From: Proteobacteria bacterium UBA2133
GTDB taxonomy: Bacteria > Pseudomonadota > Gammaproteobacteria > Arenicellales > UBA868
DNA length: 30,182 nucleotides
Assembly: GCA_002327725.1 (NCBI GenBank)
Contig: DCXP01000078.1
Span: 22,470 to 52,651 of the forward strand
Direction of reading: 5' to 3'
Under the pieces are notes generated by a model. The model did no database searches. It saw nothing but the letters and a program-made list of their open reading frames with translations, and had not been told where the DNA came from. The position numbers and the translations under genes are program-made. Of this stretch, positions 1-8,582 are shown piece by piece; the first letter of the stretch is position 1, and each line of letters begins with the position of its first letter.

Positions 1-159
1 ATCGAGATCGGAGTAAGCGGATTAACCACCGGTCCCGAAGGCAGTTGTTCTATTCCACGCGGTTGTGCGCGTTTGCTGCTCTTTCGTCGGGCCATGGCTG
101 CTTTACCGAAGACGATGTGGGTTGCGGGTTCCGCTGGCGAATTTCGCCCTGAGTACTAA
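1..159 (+). CDS. Possible 3' end of an unidentified gene (partial)
   Basis: Reading frame 1 is open from the window edge to a TAA at 157-159, about 52 codons. It ends convergently with the RraA gene, overlapping its stop codon. I do not recognise the peptide, and a short open frame at an edge can occur by chance. It is listed only because no other gene explains this stretch. Confidence 0.2.
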   Translation: MEIGVSGLTTGPEGSCSIPRGCARLLLFRRAMAALPKTMWVAGSAGEFRPEY

Positions 160-644
160 GGCTTCTCAAGAAGGTTACGCTGACTCAACACAACGCCATC
201 AGCATCCGCATACAAAAAATGTCCCGGGTGGAAGGTAACACCGGCAAACCGTACCGCAACATCGAGCTGGCCTTCACCCTGCATGCAGGGGCGTGTCGGA
301 TTGGTGGCAAGCGCTTTGACGCCAATAGGCAAGGCCGAGATCGCGGCGCTGTCCCGCACGCAGCCGTTGATCAGTACTCCACTCCAGCCATGATCAATAG
401 CGAGTTGCGCGAGTTTGTCACCCAGCATGGCACACCGCAACGATCCGCCGCCATCGATCACGAGGATGTGACCCTCGCCATCGGATGCCAGGGTGGACTT
501 GGTCAGCGCAAAACTCTCAAAAATTTTCAGCGTCCGAATGGGGCCGAAGAAATTGTTATTTCCACCAAAGTCAAAGAAGATCGGCTCACAGATTTGAAGC
601 TCATCTGCGTAGTAATCAAAAAGGTCTGCCGTTGCGAATTTCAT
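156..644 (-). CDS. rraA: RraA family protein (regulator of RNase activity A / HMG aldolase-like)
   Basis: The protein is about 162 residues, close to the usual 160 of RraA. It begins MKFATADLFDYY and has the family blocks EPIFFDFGG near the N-terminus, LVIDGGGSLRCAML in the middle, a GVLINGCVRD segment, and YADADGVVLS at the C-terminus. In E. coli RraA binds RNase E and inhibits RNA decay. Related proteins are metal-dependent 4-hydroxy-4-methyl-2-oxoglutarate/oxaloacetate aldolases, and sequence alone does not separate the two roles cleanly. I chose the ATG at 644 because it aligns with the start of E. coli RraA. Other in-frame starts are ATG 650 and GTG 662. The gene upstream ends at 653, so the two are almost certainly cotranscribed. 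Confidence 0.85.
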   Translation of the reverse strand: MKFATADLFDYYADELQICEPIFFDFGGNNNFFGPIRTLKIFESFALTKSTLASDGEGHILVIDGGGSLRCAMLGDKLAQLAIDHGWSGVLINGCVRDSAAISALPIGVKALATNPTRPCMQGEGQLDVAVRFAGVTFHPGHFLYADADGVVLSQRNLLEKP

Positions 645-652
645 AATCATCT

Positions 653-1120
653 TTAAGGGCACCAGTTGGACATTTCCCCGGTTTCTACCGCGAGATATTT
701 GTAGAGCAGTTCCTGGCCGAGACTGATATTGTCGATGTAGACCAGCGCCGATAGGTTTCCTGAGTCCTTTCGTTCTTGCTCGTCGATTGAAATCTCGGAA
801 GCCCGGGATAAGAGTAGCGCGGTGTACTCCCGTGCCTGGATCGCTTTTTCCCCTTCGTTCTTACACCAGGCTTCACCTGATTCGGACTGGGATTCAAGTC
901 GGGGTACGCGGATACCGGCGATCTGCACAGTCTCCTCAACGTCGGCGACATCGAGCAAAAGGGTGTCTGCACTGATGACTTGAATCAGTGTCGCGGGTGT
1001 GTAATTGCACGGACATCCAGCGCTGAGTGACTGACTGACCAGAATCAAAACAATGCCCGACAGTCCCCCGAGAAAAAGGGCTAACCCGATCGGCCTTTTT
1101 TTGTCGATGTTCATAAGCAT
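653..1120 (-). CDS. Membrane-anchored SNase-like domain protein, catalytically degenerate
   Basis: This 155-residue protein has one hydrophobic segment (about residues 10-34), followed by a Cys-x-Cys (residues 36 and 38) just outside the membrane. The 'SAGC' there is only a weak lipobox. Residues 44-145 follow the staphylococcal nuclease fold: an 'ADT' strand, 'IAGIRVPRLE', 'CKNEGEKAIQAREYTALLL', and 'ALVYIDNISLGQELLYKYLA'. By hand alignment the three catalytic residues of the family (Arg35, Glu43, Arg87 of nuclease A) fall at Gln67, Arg74 and Asn122. Nuclease activity is therefore unlikely. An in-frame ATG at 1114 is an equally plausible start, as neither has a clear ribosome-binding site. 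The gene lies directly upstream of, and touches, the rraA-like gene. Confidence 0.6.
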   Translation of the reverse strand: MLMNIDKKRPIGLALFLGGLSGIVLILVSQSLSAGCPCNYTPATLIQVISADTLLLDVADVEETVQIAGIRVPRLESQSESGEAWCKNEGEKAIQAREYTALLLSRASEISIDEQERKDSGNLSALVYIDNISLGQELLYKYLAVETGEMSNWCP

Positions 1121-1482
1121 AGTTTACGCAAGGGTCAGTTTTCCACCCATAGTACGCTTCGCAATTCGCCCGGTCTTCGCGGAACACGCGCGTGAACCCG
1201 CTCGGTATCAGTGTCGAAGCCTAATTTCCGCGAGTTTTGGCGTATTTATGCGATTGCGTCAAACAGGCGCATATCCTGAGAGAAATCTTCGGCAAAGCAG
1301 GTAGATAGATCTGTTTAGTTAGATGCGACAGCGACTGTTGACGGAGCACTACGCATATGTTTCACTGAGTGCAACGCTTTCTGGGCAAAGTCGCCCCGAA
1401 ACGCGGTTTTGCATAAACAGCCGACAACCGTTGTTGGCGAAATGTAACAGAAAGCCCTTTTTTCACCGGAGGACCAAAGGTA
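1121..1482. other. Divergent intergenic region without a gene
   Basis: This 362-base gap separates the SNase-like gene (minus) from the ABC binding-protein gene (plus), so it must hold both promoters. I looked for -35/-10 pairs and found nothing convincing. TTGACG at 1338 and TATGTT at 1356 are each good, but only 12 bases apart. Only the GGAGGA ribosome-binding site at 1468-1473 is clear. Confidence 0.5.
1468..1473 (+). promoter_or_regulatory. Strong ribosome-binding site of the ABC binding-protein gene
   Basis: GGAGGA lies nine bases before the ATG at 1483. It fixes that start and fits high expression of a binding protein. The permease gene that follows (3156) has no recognisable Shine-Dalgarno sequence. 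Confidence 0.7.
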
Positions 1483-3060
1483 ATGAAAGAAGTAAAAACG
1501 TTTCAACAGATGTATCGTGACGGCCACGTCAACCGCCGCGAATTCCTGGCAGCCATGGGCGCCCTGGGCATCACGGCAACGACTGCAGGCAGTTTGCTGA
1601 GTTCGGCCAGTGCCTTGGCCGCAAGCCCGACCCGTGGCGGTTCAGTGATATTTGCATCGAACCTGCACGGACCCGATGACACATTGGATCCGATCCTGGG
1701 TACGTCGACTATCGACTACACCCGGGCCAACTGCATGTACAACGGGCTCATTCAGGTCTGGGACGACATGAGCCTGCACCCGGAACTGGCAGAAGAGTGG
1801 AGCGTCAACGACAATGCCACTCAGTACACTTTCAAGATCCGCAAGGGCGTGGAGTTTCATGGTGGTGGCGAACTGACGGCGAAAGATGTCGTCTACAGTA
1901 TGAACCGCCATATCGCTTCCGGCTCACCGTCTTCGATCAAGTCGTTCTTTTCGAACGTCATCGAATGGAGAGCGCTTGATAATTATACGGTGAAGCTCAA
2001 TCTGTCGTCACCTGACGCAGATATGCCGGTCAAGTTGACGCAACCCCAGGCCAAGATCGTGAAAGCCAATACCCACAACTGGTGGGAAGGCGGCACAGGC
2101 CCCTACACTCTGGATTCATTCCAGGCCGGCGTGAAGTCCGAACACTCACGTAACAACAACTACTGGCGTGATACCGGCCAGTGGCTGGACGGTATGGAGA
2201 TTACGGCGATCACGGATCCAGACGCCAGACTGAACGCGTTGCTGGCGGGTAGCGTTGACATGGCGACCCTGATGAACGCGAGGCACATCAAGAAGATTGA
2301 AGCCGCGGGTAAGTCAGTTCTTTCGATCCCGTCAGGCCTTTATGGAGGTATCTGCTGCCTGAAGAACACTGCACCGGGCGACAACGATGACCTGGTCCAG
2401 GGTTTCCGTTATATCCAGGATCGCGAGCGCATTGTTCGCAAGTTCCTTAGGGGCCAAGGTACTGTGGGTAATGACCACCCGATCAACGTGTCCTATGGCG
2501 CGGATCACTGCCATGAACTGCCGCAGATTCCGTATGACCCTGACAAGGCAAAGTATCACCTCAACAAATCCGGCTATTCAGAAGCAGAACTGTATGTCGC
2601 GCCTGTCATCGGCTTCATTGAAGAAGCGTGCCTCCTCATGCAGGCCAACCTCAAGAAGATCGGCTTTAACCTGAAACTCAAAAGGGTGCCGACCGATGGA
2701 TACTGGGGCGCGGTGTGGATGAAAGAGCCGCTGAACGTGGTGACCTGGAACATGCGCCCGACGGCCAACGCGATGATGGCGATTCAGTTTGGCCCCAATG
2801 GCAACTGGAACGACACTTTCTGGAACAGCGACCGCATGGGCGTGTTGTTGAAGGATTCTCTTGCAGAAACCGATCCGGGCAAGCGTCACGAGATGCATTG
2901 CGAGATGCAGAAACTGGTGTCCACCCAAAGCGGTATGGTTATTCCGGCGCATACCAATATTATCGATGGCCACAACCCGCAGGTTCAGGGCTTCTCAAAC
3001 TGCCCATTGGGTCAGTTCGGTGGCAACGGCTGGGCCGAGTTCATCTGGAAGACGGGTTAA
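1483..3060 (+). CDS. ABC importer substrate-binding protein, family 5 (peptide/opine/nickel type), Tat-exported
   Basis: This 525-residue protein is of the usual family length. The N-terminus has a twin-arginine signal (NRREFL, Arg18-Arg19) followed by a hydrophobic stretch, with likely cleavage after Ala46 in SALA. The SBP_bac_5 fold is shown by blocks such as 'LHPELAEEWSVND', 'YTFKIRKGVEFHGGGELTAKDVVYSMNR', 'GTGPYTLDSFQAG' and 'ITDPDARLNALLAGSVD'. It captures the substrate in the periplasm for the permeases encoded downstream. The family takes di/oligopeptides, opines, sugars and metal chelates, and I cannot tell which applies here. Tat export means the protein is folded before export, which is common for this family in marine bacteria. 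A perfect stem-loop follows the stop codon, so its transcript level probably exceeds that of the rest of the operon. Confidence 0.93.
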   Translation: MKEVKTFQQMYRDGHVNRREFLAAMGALGITATTAGSLLSSASALAASPTRGGSVIFASNLHGPDDTLDPILGTSTIDYTRANCMYNGLIQVWDDMSLHPELAEEWSVNDNATQYTFKIRKGVEFHGGGELTAKDVVYSMNRHIASGSPSSIKSFFSNVIEWRALDNYTVKLNLSSPDADMPVKLTQPQAKIVKANTHNWWEGGTGPYTLDSFQAGVKSEHSRNNNYWRDTGQWLDGMEITAITDPDARLNALLAGSVDMATLMNARHIKKIEAAGKSVLSIPSGLYGGICCLKNTAPGDNDDLVQGFRYIQDRERIVRKFLRGQGTVGNDHPINVSYGADHCHELPQIPYDPDKAKYHLNKSGYSEAELYVAPVIGFIEEACLLMQANLKKIGFNLKLKRVPTDGYWGAVWMKEPLNVVTWNMRPTANAMMAIQFGPNGNWNDTFWNSDRMGVLLKDSLAETDPGKRHEMHCEMQKLVSTQSGMVIPAHTNIIDGHNPQVQGFSNCPLGQFGGNGWAEFIWKTG

Positions 3061-3085
3061 ACCACTCTTCGTTGTGTTGTTTAGG

Positions 3086-3115
3086 AGGGGTTCGCACGGC
3101 GACGTGCGAACCCCT
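3086..3115 (+). terminator. Perfect 13-bp stem-loop after the binding-protein gene (attenuator / mRNA 3' end stabiliser)
   Basis: The arms at 3086-3098 and 3103-3115 are fully complementary, with a four-base GCGA loop of the GNRA type. No T-run follows directly; TTTTTT comes only at 3132-3137. It could act as a partial terminator or protect the upstream message from 3' exonucleases. It lies between binding-protein and permease genes. Confidence 0.75.
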
Positions 3116-3155
3116 TAGTTTAGGTACTTTGTTTTTTCTCTAATAATTACTGCAT

Positions 3156-4121
3156 ATGCTCTGGCGCGCGATCCTCGGTCGGTTTGGAATCAGTCTCGTG
3201 ACACTATGGGTAGTGTCCATACTGATTTTCATCGGGACGAATCTTCTGCCGGGCGATGTCGCGCAGATTATTTTGGGGCAGATGGCGACGCCGGAGAGTA
3301 CCGCGGCCTTAAGGGCTAAATTAGGTCTCGATAAGCCTCCTATCCAGCAATACTTGGTTTGGTTACAGAACGTTGCGATGGGAGATCTGGGTATCTCTAA
3401 AGCAGGGCTTGGAGCGGGTCTTGGCACGCCAATCGTGGAGATGCTGGGACCACGTGTCTACAACACCGCTCGCCTCACCCTGTTGGTAGCAGGGATCGCT
3501 ATTCCAGTCTCCTTGTTCCTCGGGCTTATTGCCGCGATGCACCCCGGCACCAGGCTGGATCGGTCGATCACCTTTGCCACGCTGAACCTGATCTCGGTGC
3601 CGGACTTTCTGGTTGCCACGGCATTGGTATTGATTTTTGCTGTGGGCCTGGGTTGGCTACCCTCCATTGTTTTTCTCAGGGGAGATGAAACCGGCTGGGT
3701 ACTGATCAAGACCCTGGCGATGCCTATATTGACGTTGGTGATTCTGGTGTCGTCCCAGATTATCCGAATGACAAGGGCGACCGTGCTCAACGTGATGAGT
3801 TCGCCCTATATTGAGATGGCGATCCTGAAAGGGGTGCCGCGAAAGAGAATTATCCTCCGTCATGCCCTGTTTAATGCGGTGGGACCGATCGTTAATGTGA
3901 TTGCGCTGAATCTCGCCTGGCTCGTCGGCGGCGTTGTGGTGGTTGAGCAGATATTCTCGTACCCCGGTCTTGCCAAACTCATGATTGAGGCGGTTCTGAT
4001 GCGGGATATGCCCTTGGTACAGGCCTGTGCCATGATTTTCTGTGCCACCTATATCGTGTTGATCTTTATTGCTGATATAGCGTCGATTCTGTCCAATCCC
4101 AGATTGCGCCATCCCAAGTAA
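3156..4121 (+). CDS. ABC importer permease, DppB/OppB type
   Basis: This 321-residue inner-membrane protein has six predicted transmembrane segments. The first is at residues 9-30, followed by the large periplasmic loop typical of DppB ('LLPGDVAQIILGQMATPES...LGLDKPPIQQYLVWL'). The cytoplasmic EAA-type coupling loop is present at 'YIEMAILKGVPRKRIILRHALFNAVGPIVN', and the C-terminal 'EQIFSYPGLAKLMIEAVLMRDMPLVQA' block is canonical. It forms the transmembrane channel with the next gene product. No Shine-Dalgarno sequence is visible before the ATG. Translation may therefore be low, in line with transporters needing far less permease than binding protein. Confidence 0.93.
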   Translation: MLWRAILGRFGISLVTLWVVSILIFIGTNLLPGDVAQIILGQMATPESTAALRAKLGLDKPPIQQYLVWLQNVAMGDLGISKAGLGAGLGTPIVEMLGPRVYNTARLTLLVAGIAIPVSLFLGLIAAMHPGTRLDRSITFATLNLISVPDFLVATALVLIFAVGLGWLPSIVFLRGDETGWVLIKTLAMPILTLVILVSSQIIRMTRATVLNVMSSPYIEMAILKGVPRKRIILRHALFNAVGPIVNVIALNLAWLVGGVVVVEQIFSYPGLAKLMIEAVLMRDMPLVQACAMIFCATYIVLIFIADIASILSNPRLRHPK

Positions 4122-4135
4122 GGGAACGCCTGAGC

Positions 4136-5077
4136 ATGTCTGAATCACAACAGGAAACCGGTCCCTCGACACAGTTCGAAGAGCTGCCGGACGCGCCGCC
4201 CAAACGAAAGATCAGACTCAGTTGGCCGGGCAAGATCGGTGTCTCTGTGTTGATTTTCTGGGCGATTATTGTGGCGATTGGGCCGATGATTGCGCCCTAT
4301 CATGAGGCCGATATCCTGGACGAGGAACTTTTCATCGTGCCGGGCAGTGACGAGATGTACCCCGACACGGACTTTCAGCCGCCAAGCAAGATTGTCTTGC
4401 TCGGCAGTGACTATCTGGGCCGGGATACGCTATCGCGAATTCTTTTTGGTGCCCGTACCACGATCGGAATCTCGTTTCTGGCGACGCTTCTGGCTTATCT
4501 CATTGGCGTAACGTTGGGCATTGCGGCAGCGGTAGGTAGCAAAGCGTTGGACATGTCCCTCAGTCGCGTTAATGATGCACTGCTTTCGATTCCCTCGATC
4601 ATGTTTGCTCTGGTGTTGATCGCGGCGCTTGATAGTCCTGGAATTTTCTGGCTGATCATTATTGCCGGCTTCATTTACGCTGCGAGTGTCTTCCGTATCG
4701 CGCGATCTTTGGGTCAGGAAGTCATTGTCAGTGACTTTGTCGAGGCGGCCAAGGTTCGAGGCGAGGGGCTCTGGTGGATCATTACCCGGGAAGTGTTGCC
4801 GAATATCGCGATGCCGCTGGCGACCGACTTCGGGCTGCGTTTTGTATGGGTGATCCTGTTTATCTCCTCCTTAAGTTTTCTTGGCCTCGGCGTGCAACCG
4901 CCGATGTCCGATTGGGGCAGCATGGTGAAAGAAAACCTTTCCGGACTCGTCTATGGATCGGTGGCCCCGCTGATGCCGGCGCTCGCCATCGCGACGCTCA
5001 CAATCTCGGTGAACATGATTGTGGATGATATCTCCGCGGCTACCGGCGGCAAGCTTGCCAAGAGAATGATCTCATGA
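4136..5077 (+). CDS. ABC importer permease, DppC/OppC type
   Basis: The 313-residue protein has a cytoplasmic N-terminal tail of about 30 residues, then a first membrane helix (IGVSVLIFWAIIVAIGPMIAPY). A periplasmic loop follows, with the family's 'LLGSDYLGRDTLSRILFGARTTIGISF' block. The EAA loop is 'DFVEAAKVRGEGLWWIITREVLPNIAMPLATD', and the C-terminus has 'SFLGLGVQPPMSDWGSM', diagnostic of DppC. AGGGAA at 4120-4126 is a likely ribosome-binding site. The stop codon overlaps the next start (ATGA, 5074-5077), showing translational coupling to the ATPase gene. Confidence 0.93.
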   Translation: MSESQQETGPSTQFEELPDAPPKRKIRLSWPGKIGVSVLIFWAIIVAIGPMIAPYHEADILDEELFIVPGSDEMYPDTDFQPPSKIVLLGSDYLGRDTLSRILFGARTTIGISFLATLLAYLIGVTLGIAAAVGSKALDMSLSRVNDALLSIPSIMFALVLIAALDSPGIFWLIIIAGFIYAASVFRIARSLGQEVIVSDFVEAAKVRGEGLWWIITREVLPNIAMPLATDFGLRFVWVILFISSLSFLGLGVQPPMSDWGSMVKENLSGLVYGSVAPLMPALAIATLTISVNMIVDDISAATGGKLAKRMIS

Positions 5078-6888
5078 GCGAGTTGTTGGAAGTCGATAAT
5101 CTTCGGATCAGTGCGCGCAATGACGATGATGAGTTGACGCCCATCGTTAAGGGAGTCAGTTTCACTGTCGATCGTGGCGAAGTCGTCGCGCTGATCGGTG
5201 AATCGGGTTCCGGCAAGACGACTATTGCACTGTCTTCCCTGGGATACACCAAGCCCGGGCTTGAGTTCACAGGAGGAGAAGTACGTCTTGAGGGCGAAGA
5301 TGTTATCAGCATGGATTCCGATCAGTTGCGCAGTCTGCGTGGTCAGCGCGTTGCCTATCTTGCGCAAAGCGCCGCGGCGACCTTCAACCCGGCGCTGACT
5401 ATCGGGGAGCAGGTGACAGAGACCTGCGTGTTGCACGGCATCCTGACTCAGGAAGAAGCTGATGCACGGGCCGAGACGCTGTACCGGGCGTTGGAATTGC
5501 CGGATCCTGACAGACTCGGCAAACGTTATCCCCACCAGGTATCTGGTGGACAACTGCAGCGCCTGATGGCAGCGACAGCCTTGTGCGGAAAGCCCGATCT
5601 CCTTGTGCTAGATGAACCTACGACTGCACTTGATGTTACGACGCAGATCGAGGTGCTGAAAGCCTTCAAATCTGTTATCAAACAGGAAGGCGCGGCTGCG
5701 ATTTATGTGACCCACGATCTATCGGTGGTGGCGCAGATCGCTGATCATATCGTGGTGTTGTACGCGGGAGAGATTCAGGAGTACGGCACCGCGGAGCAGG
5801 TCGTCGAAAAGCCGAGTCACGACTACACCCGCCGGCTCATGCATGCTGTGCGTCCACCACCCGCCGCAGGCCAGGGCGATGAAACCAGCGGCGAGCATCG
5901 TCGCGAAGCGCCGGCGCTTGAGGTGAAAGATATCCTCGCGGGTTACGGCAGGACTCAGGGAGGCGTTCCTTCAATAACCGTCTTGCGCGACGTCAATGTC
6001 GCCATTGAACGGGGACACAGTGTCGGCATCATCGGTGAATCAGGCTGCGGCAAGTCAACCCTGGCCCGGGTGATGGCAGGTCTTTTGCCCGCAGCCGAAG
6101 GACAGGTGCTGCTCGATGGCGAGCAACTCAAGCCCGCGCTAGAGCAACGCAAGCGCGACGAACTTCAGAAAATACAGTTCGTTTTCCAGATGGCGGATAC
6201 CGCGCTTAATCCGCGCCAGCGCATCGACCACATTCTGGGACGTCCGCTGGAGTTCTATCTTGGCCTAAAAGGGGAAGAAAAACGCCGTCGTATCGGCGAA
6301 CTGCTGCAGATGGTGGAGTTGCCTCAGGAGTTTGCCGGACGGTATCCGGAAGAGCTTTCCGGCGGTCAGAAGCAGCGTATCAATCTGGCCCGGGCACTGG
6401 CGGCATCACCCGAGGTACTGCTGTGCGATGAGGTCATCTCAGCGCTCGATTCCATTGTCGGCGCCAACGTTATCCAATTGCTCAAGAGACTGCGCAAGAA
6501 GACCGGCGTCTCTTTTGTATTCATCAGTCATGATCTTTCGACCGTTGCTTCGTTTGCCGATGAGATTGTGGTGCTCTATGCCGGTCGGGTTGTCGAGAGA
6601 GGCACAACCGATGCGGTGCTCTCTCCACCGTATCACCCCTATACACGGCTTCTGATCAGCTCTGTTCCCGAGCTTCGGGTAGGCTGGCTCGAACAAACCA
6701 TGCAGACGCAGGAAGCCCAGGCCGGTATCGACCGCGTCGTGACGCTGACCGAGAAGGGCTGTCCGTTCTTCGACCGATGCCCCCTGGCAATTGAAGGTAC
6801 CTGTGACGAAGAGACCCCGCCGGAGCGGAAATTAACCGGCAACCACGTCATTGAATGCCACCGCAGCGAGGCCGAGTTCGCTCAATAA
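5074..6888 (+). CDS. Fused double ATPase of the peptide-type ABC importer (DppD-DppF fusion)
   Basis: This 604-residue cytoplasmic protein has two complete nucleotide-binding domains. Domain 1 (about 1-260) has Walker A GESGSGKT (42-49), signature VSGGQ (156-160) and Walker B LLVLDEP (176-182). Domain 2 (about 280-540) has Walker A GESGCGKST (321-329), signature LSGGQ (428-432) and Walker B VLLCDEV (448-454). Both H-loops (THD, SHD) are present, so both sites could hydrolyse ATP. The C-terminus carries the oligopeptide-transporter tail with Cys563, Cys569, Cys577 and Cys595, the four-cysteine pattern thought to hold an Fe-S cluster in some OppD/DppD proteins. One fused gene replaces the usual separate dppD and dppF. 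Confidence 0.95.
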   Translation: MSELLEVDNLRISARNDDDELTPIVKGVSFTVDRGEVVALIGESGSGKTTIALSSLGYTKPGLEFTGGEVRLEGEDVISMDSDQLRSLRGQRVAYLAQSAAATFNPALTIGEQVTETCVLHGILTQEEADARAETLYRALELPDPDRLGKRYPHQVSGGQLQRLMAATALCGKPDLLVLDEPTTALDVTTQIEVLKAFKSVIKQEGAAAIYVTHDLSVVAQIADHIVVLYAGEIQEYGTAEQVVEKPSHDYTRRLMHAVRPPPAAGQGDETSGEHRREAPALEVKDILAGYGRTQGGVPSITVLRDVNVAIERGHSVGIIGESGCGKSTLARVMAGLLPAAEGQVLLDGEQLKPALEQRKRDELQKIQFVFQMADTALNPRQRIDHILGRPLEFYLGLKGEEKRRRIGELLQMVELPQEFAGRYPEELSGGQKQRINLARALAASPEVLLCDEVISALDSIVGANVIQLLKRLRKKTGVSFVFISHDLSTVASFADEIVVLYAGRVVERGTTDAVLSPPYHPYTRLLISSVPELRVGWLEQTMQTQEAQAGIDRVVTLTEKGCPFFDRCPLAIEGTCDEETPPERKLTGNHVIECHRSEAEFAQ

Positions 6889-6973
6889 AACAACGCTGCA
6901 CTGGATGGATGGGGGTCTGCTGATCTGCACGTTGGGCGCGTTGCATTGTTGACTTCTGTGCCAGAATGTTCTG

Positions 6974-8080
6974 ATGCCTGAATACCGGATAACCTCGATT
7001 GCCAAAGGATTGCCTGCCACGGTGCCGTTTGTCGGGCCCGAAGCGCAGGAGCGAATCCTCGAAAAAGCATTCGCGGCGCGGATCGGGGCCAATGAAAATG
7101 TGTTTGGCCCTTCTGCCAAAGTCACCCAGGTCATTGCTGAGATGGGTGCGCAGGCGTGGAAATACGGCGACCCCGAGTTCTTCGAACTTCGCCGCGCGCT
7201 GGCAGAGCACCATGGCCTTGGCCCGGAACACATCATGGTCGGGGAGGGTATCGACGGCCTCTTTGGCTATCTGGTGCGGCTTTTTGTGGGCCCGGGTAAC
7301 AAGGTCGTCACCTCAGCAGGGGCTTATCCGACCTTTAATTTTCATGTTGCCGGCTACGGCGGGGAACTGGTCACCGTGCCGTACCGGGATGATCGCGAAG
7401 ATGCCGAGGCGTTGATCGAGGCTGCTAAGCTCCACAATCCCAAACTCGTCTACCTCGCCAATCCCGATAATCCCATGGGCACGTGGTGGCAGGCGGATGT
7501 TGTCGAGGCGATGGTCGACGAGATACCCGACGGCTCGTTGCTGGTGCTCGACGAGGCCTATGGGGAATTTGCCCCGGATGGTGTCATGCCCCGGATCGAT
7601 CCGTTTGATAGTCGGGTATTGCGGTTTCGCACGTTTTCCAAGGCCTATGGACTAGCCGGTATCCGCGTGGGCTATGCAATTGGCGAACCTGAACTGATTA
7701 ACGAGTTCAACAAGATTCGCAATCATTTCGGGCTGGGATGTGTTGCCCAGGCTGCGTGTATTGCAGCGCTTAAGGATTCGCAGCATCTCGATAACGTGAT
7801 TGCCAAGGTCGAGGACGCCCGCCAACGGTTGTATCAGATTGCATCGGATAACGGGCTTGACGCCCTGGCTTCGGCGACGAATTTTGTGGCCATCGACTGT
7901 GGCCGTGACGGGGATTTCGCCAAGGCGGTGCTGGATAATCTCGTGGCCCAGGGCATTTTTGTACGGATGCCGGGAGTGGCTCCGCTGAACCGCTGTATTC
8001 GCGTTTCGGCGGGGTATCCGCAGGATCTTGCGCTTTTTGCGCAAGCGCTGCCCAAAGCCCTGGAAGCTGCAGCGCGTTGA
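6974..8080 (+). CDS. PLP-dependent aminotransferase, histidinol-phosphate aminotransferase-like (class I/II)
   Basis: This 368-residue cytosolic enzyme has the fold-type I landmarks: N-terminal 'GANENVFGPS', 'YGDPEFFELRRALAEHHGL', 'NPDNPMGT' (163-170) with the PLP-ring Asn, 'LVLDEAYGEFA' with Asp193, and 'FSKAYGLAGIRVGY' with Lys223 as the Schiff-base lysine. The 'RVSAG' block near the C-terminus holds the carboxylate-binding Arg. HisC-like proteins act on histidinol phosphate or on aromatic and other amino acids. No other his gene is nearby, so a catabolic role linked to the imported substrate is as likely as histidine synthesis. It follows the ATPase gene after an 85-base gap that shows no clear terminator. 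Confidence 0.88.
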   Translation: MPEYRITSIAKGLPATVPFVGPEAQERILEKAFAARIGANENVFGPSAKVTQVIAEMGAQAWKYGDPEFFELRRALAEHHGLGPEHIMVGEGIDGLFGYLVRLFVGPGNKVVTSAGAYPTFNFHVAGYGGELVTVPYRDDREDAEALIEAAKLHNPKLVYLANPDNPMGTWWQADVVEAMVDEIPDGSLLVLDEAYGEFAPDGVMPRIDPFDSRVLRFRTFSKAYGLAGIRVGYAIGEPELINEFNKIRNHFGLGCVAQAACIAALKDSQHLDNVIAKVEDARQRLYQIASDNGLDALASATNFVAIDCGRDGDFAKAVLDNLVAQGIFVRMPGVAPLNRCIRVSAGYPQDLALFAQALPKALEAAAR

Positions 8081-8122
8081 GCATTTAAGGAAACGAAAGA
8101 CAACTTCAGTGTGGAGAAGACA

Positions 8123-8551
8123 GTGTCGATAACCTTGGATCAGGCCAGAACCCTGATAGATGGCGCGCTGGCAAAGGCGCGCAAGTTGAATCTCAAGCCG
8201 GTCAGCGTCGTCGTGCTCGATGTCCGTGGATCGATCGTTGCTGCGGCTTCTGAAGACGGCGTCAGTGTCATGCGCGCCCGGATCGCCCATGGCAAGGCCA
8301 ATGCGGCGATCGCACTCGGCATGGGTACCCGCGCTCTGATGAACCGGGCGGAACAGCAGGCCTATTTCATTCAGGCGATAAACGGCCTCGCCGGAGGCGA
8401 TATGGTACCGGTGCCGGGGGGTGTGCTGGTGCGTGATGCATCGGGCGGACTGCTCGGGGCAGTGGGTATCTCCGGCGATACCTCAGACAATGATGAAGCG
8501 GCGGCGCTGGGCGGCATTGCCGCTGCAGGACTTGAAGCCGAAACCGGCTGA
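8123..8551 (+). CDS. GlcG/HbpS-family protein (DUF336)
   Basis: The protein is about 142 residues and shows the family pattern: 'SITLDQARTLIDGALAKARKLNLKPVSVVVLDVRGSIVAA' at the N-terminus, 'GKANAAIALGMGTRAL' in the middle, and the glycine-rich 'PVPGGVLVRDASGGLLGAVGISGDTSDNDEAAALGGI' at the C-terminus. Members form octamers. HbpS binds haem, while GlcG occurs in glycolate and other catabolic operons with unclear function. I prefer GTG 8123 because GGAGAAG (8113-8119) sits four bases before it and the peptide then begins with the usual family start. GTG 8111, in the same frame, is the alternative. The gene follows the aminotransferase by about 40 bases and is convergent with the methyltransferase gene. 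Confidence 0.85.
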   Translation: MSITLDQARTLIDGALAKARKLNLKPVSVVVLDVRGSIVAAASEDGVSVMRARIAHGKANAAIALGMGTRALMNRAEQQAYFIQAINGLAGGDMVPVPGGVLVRDASGGLLGAVGISGDTSDNDEAAALGGIAAAGLEAETG

Positions 8552-8582
8552 TTAAGTGGTTTGGCCCGCTGGCGACCCGGAA

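Noticed and set aside
1302..1326. Short TAGAT-like direct repeats upstream of the ABC operon
   Set aside because: Too short and imperfect to separate from chance; no matching palindrome or known regulator site.
1338..1361. TTGACG and TATGTT as a promoter for the ABC operon
   Set aside because: The spacing of 12 bases is too short for sigma-70 recognition.
4951..5553. 200-codon minus-strand open frame across the permease/ATPase junction
   Set aside because: It lies opposite two clearly conserved ABC genes and shows no family motif.
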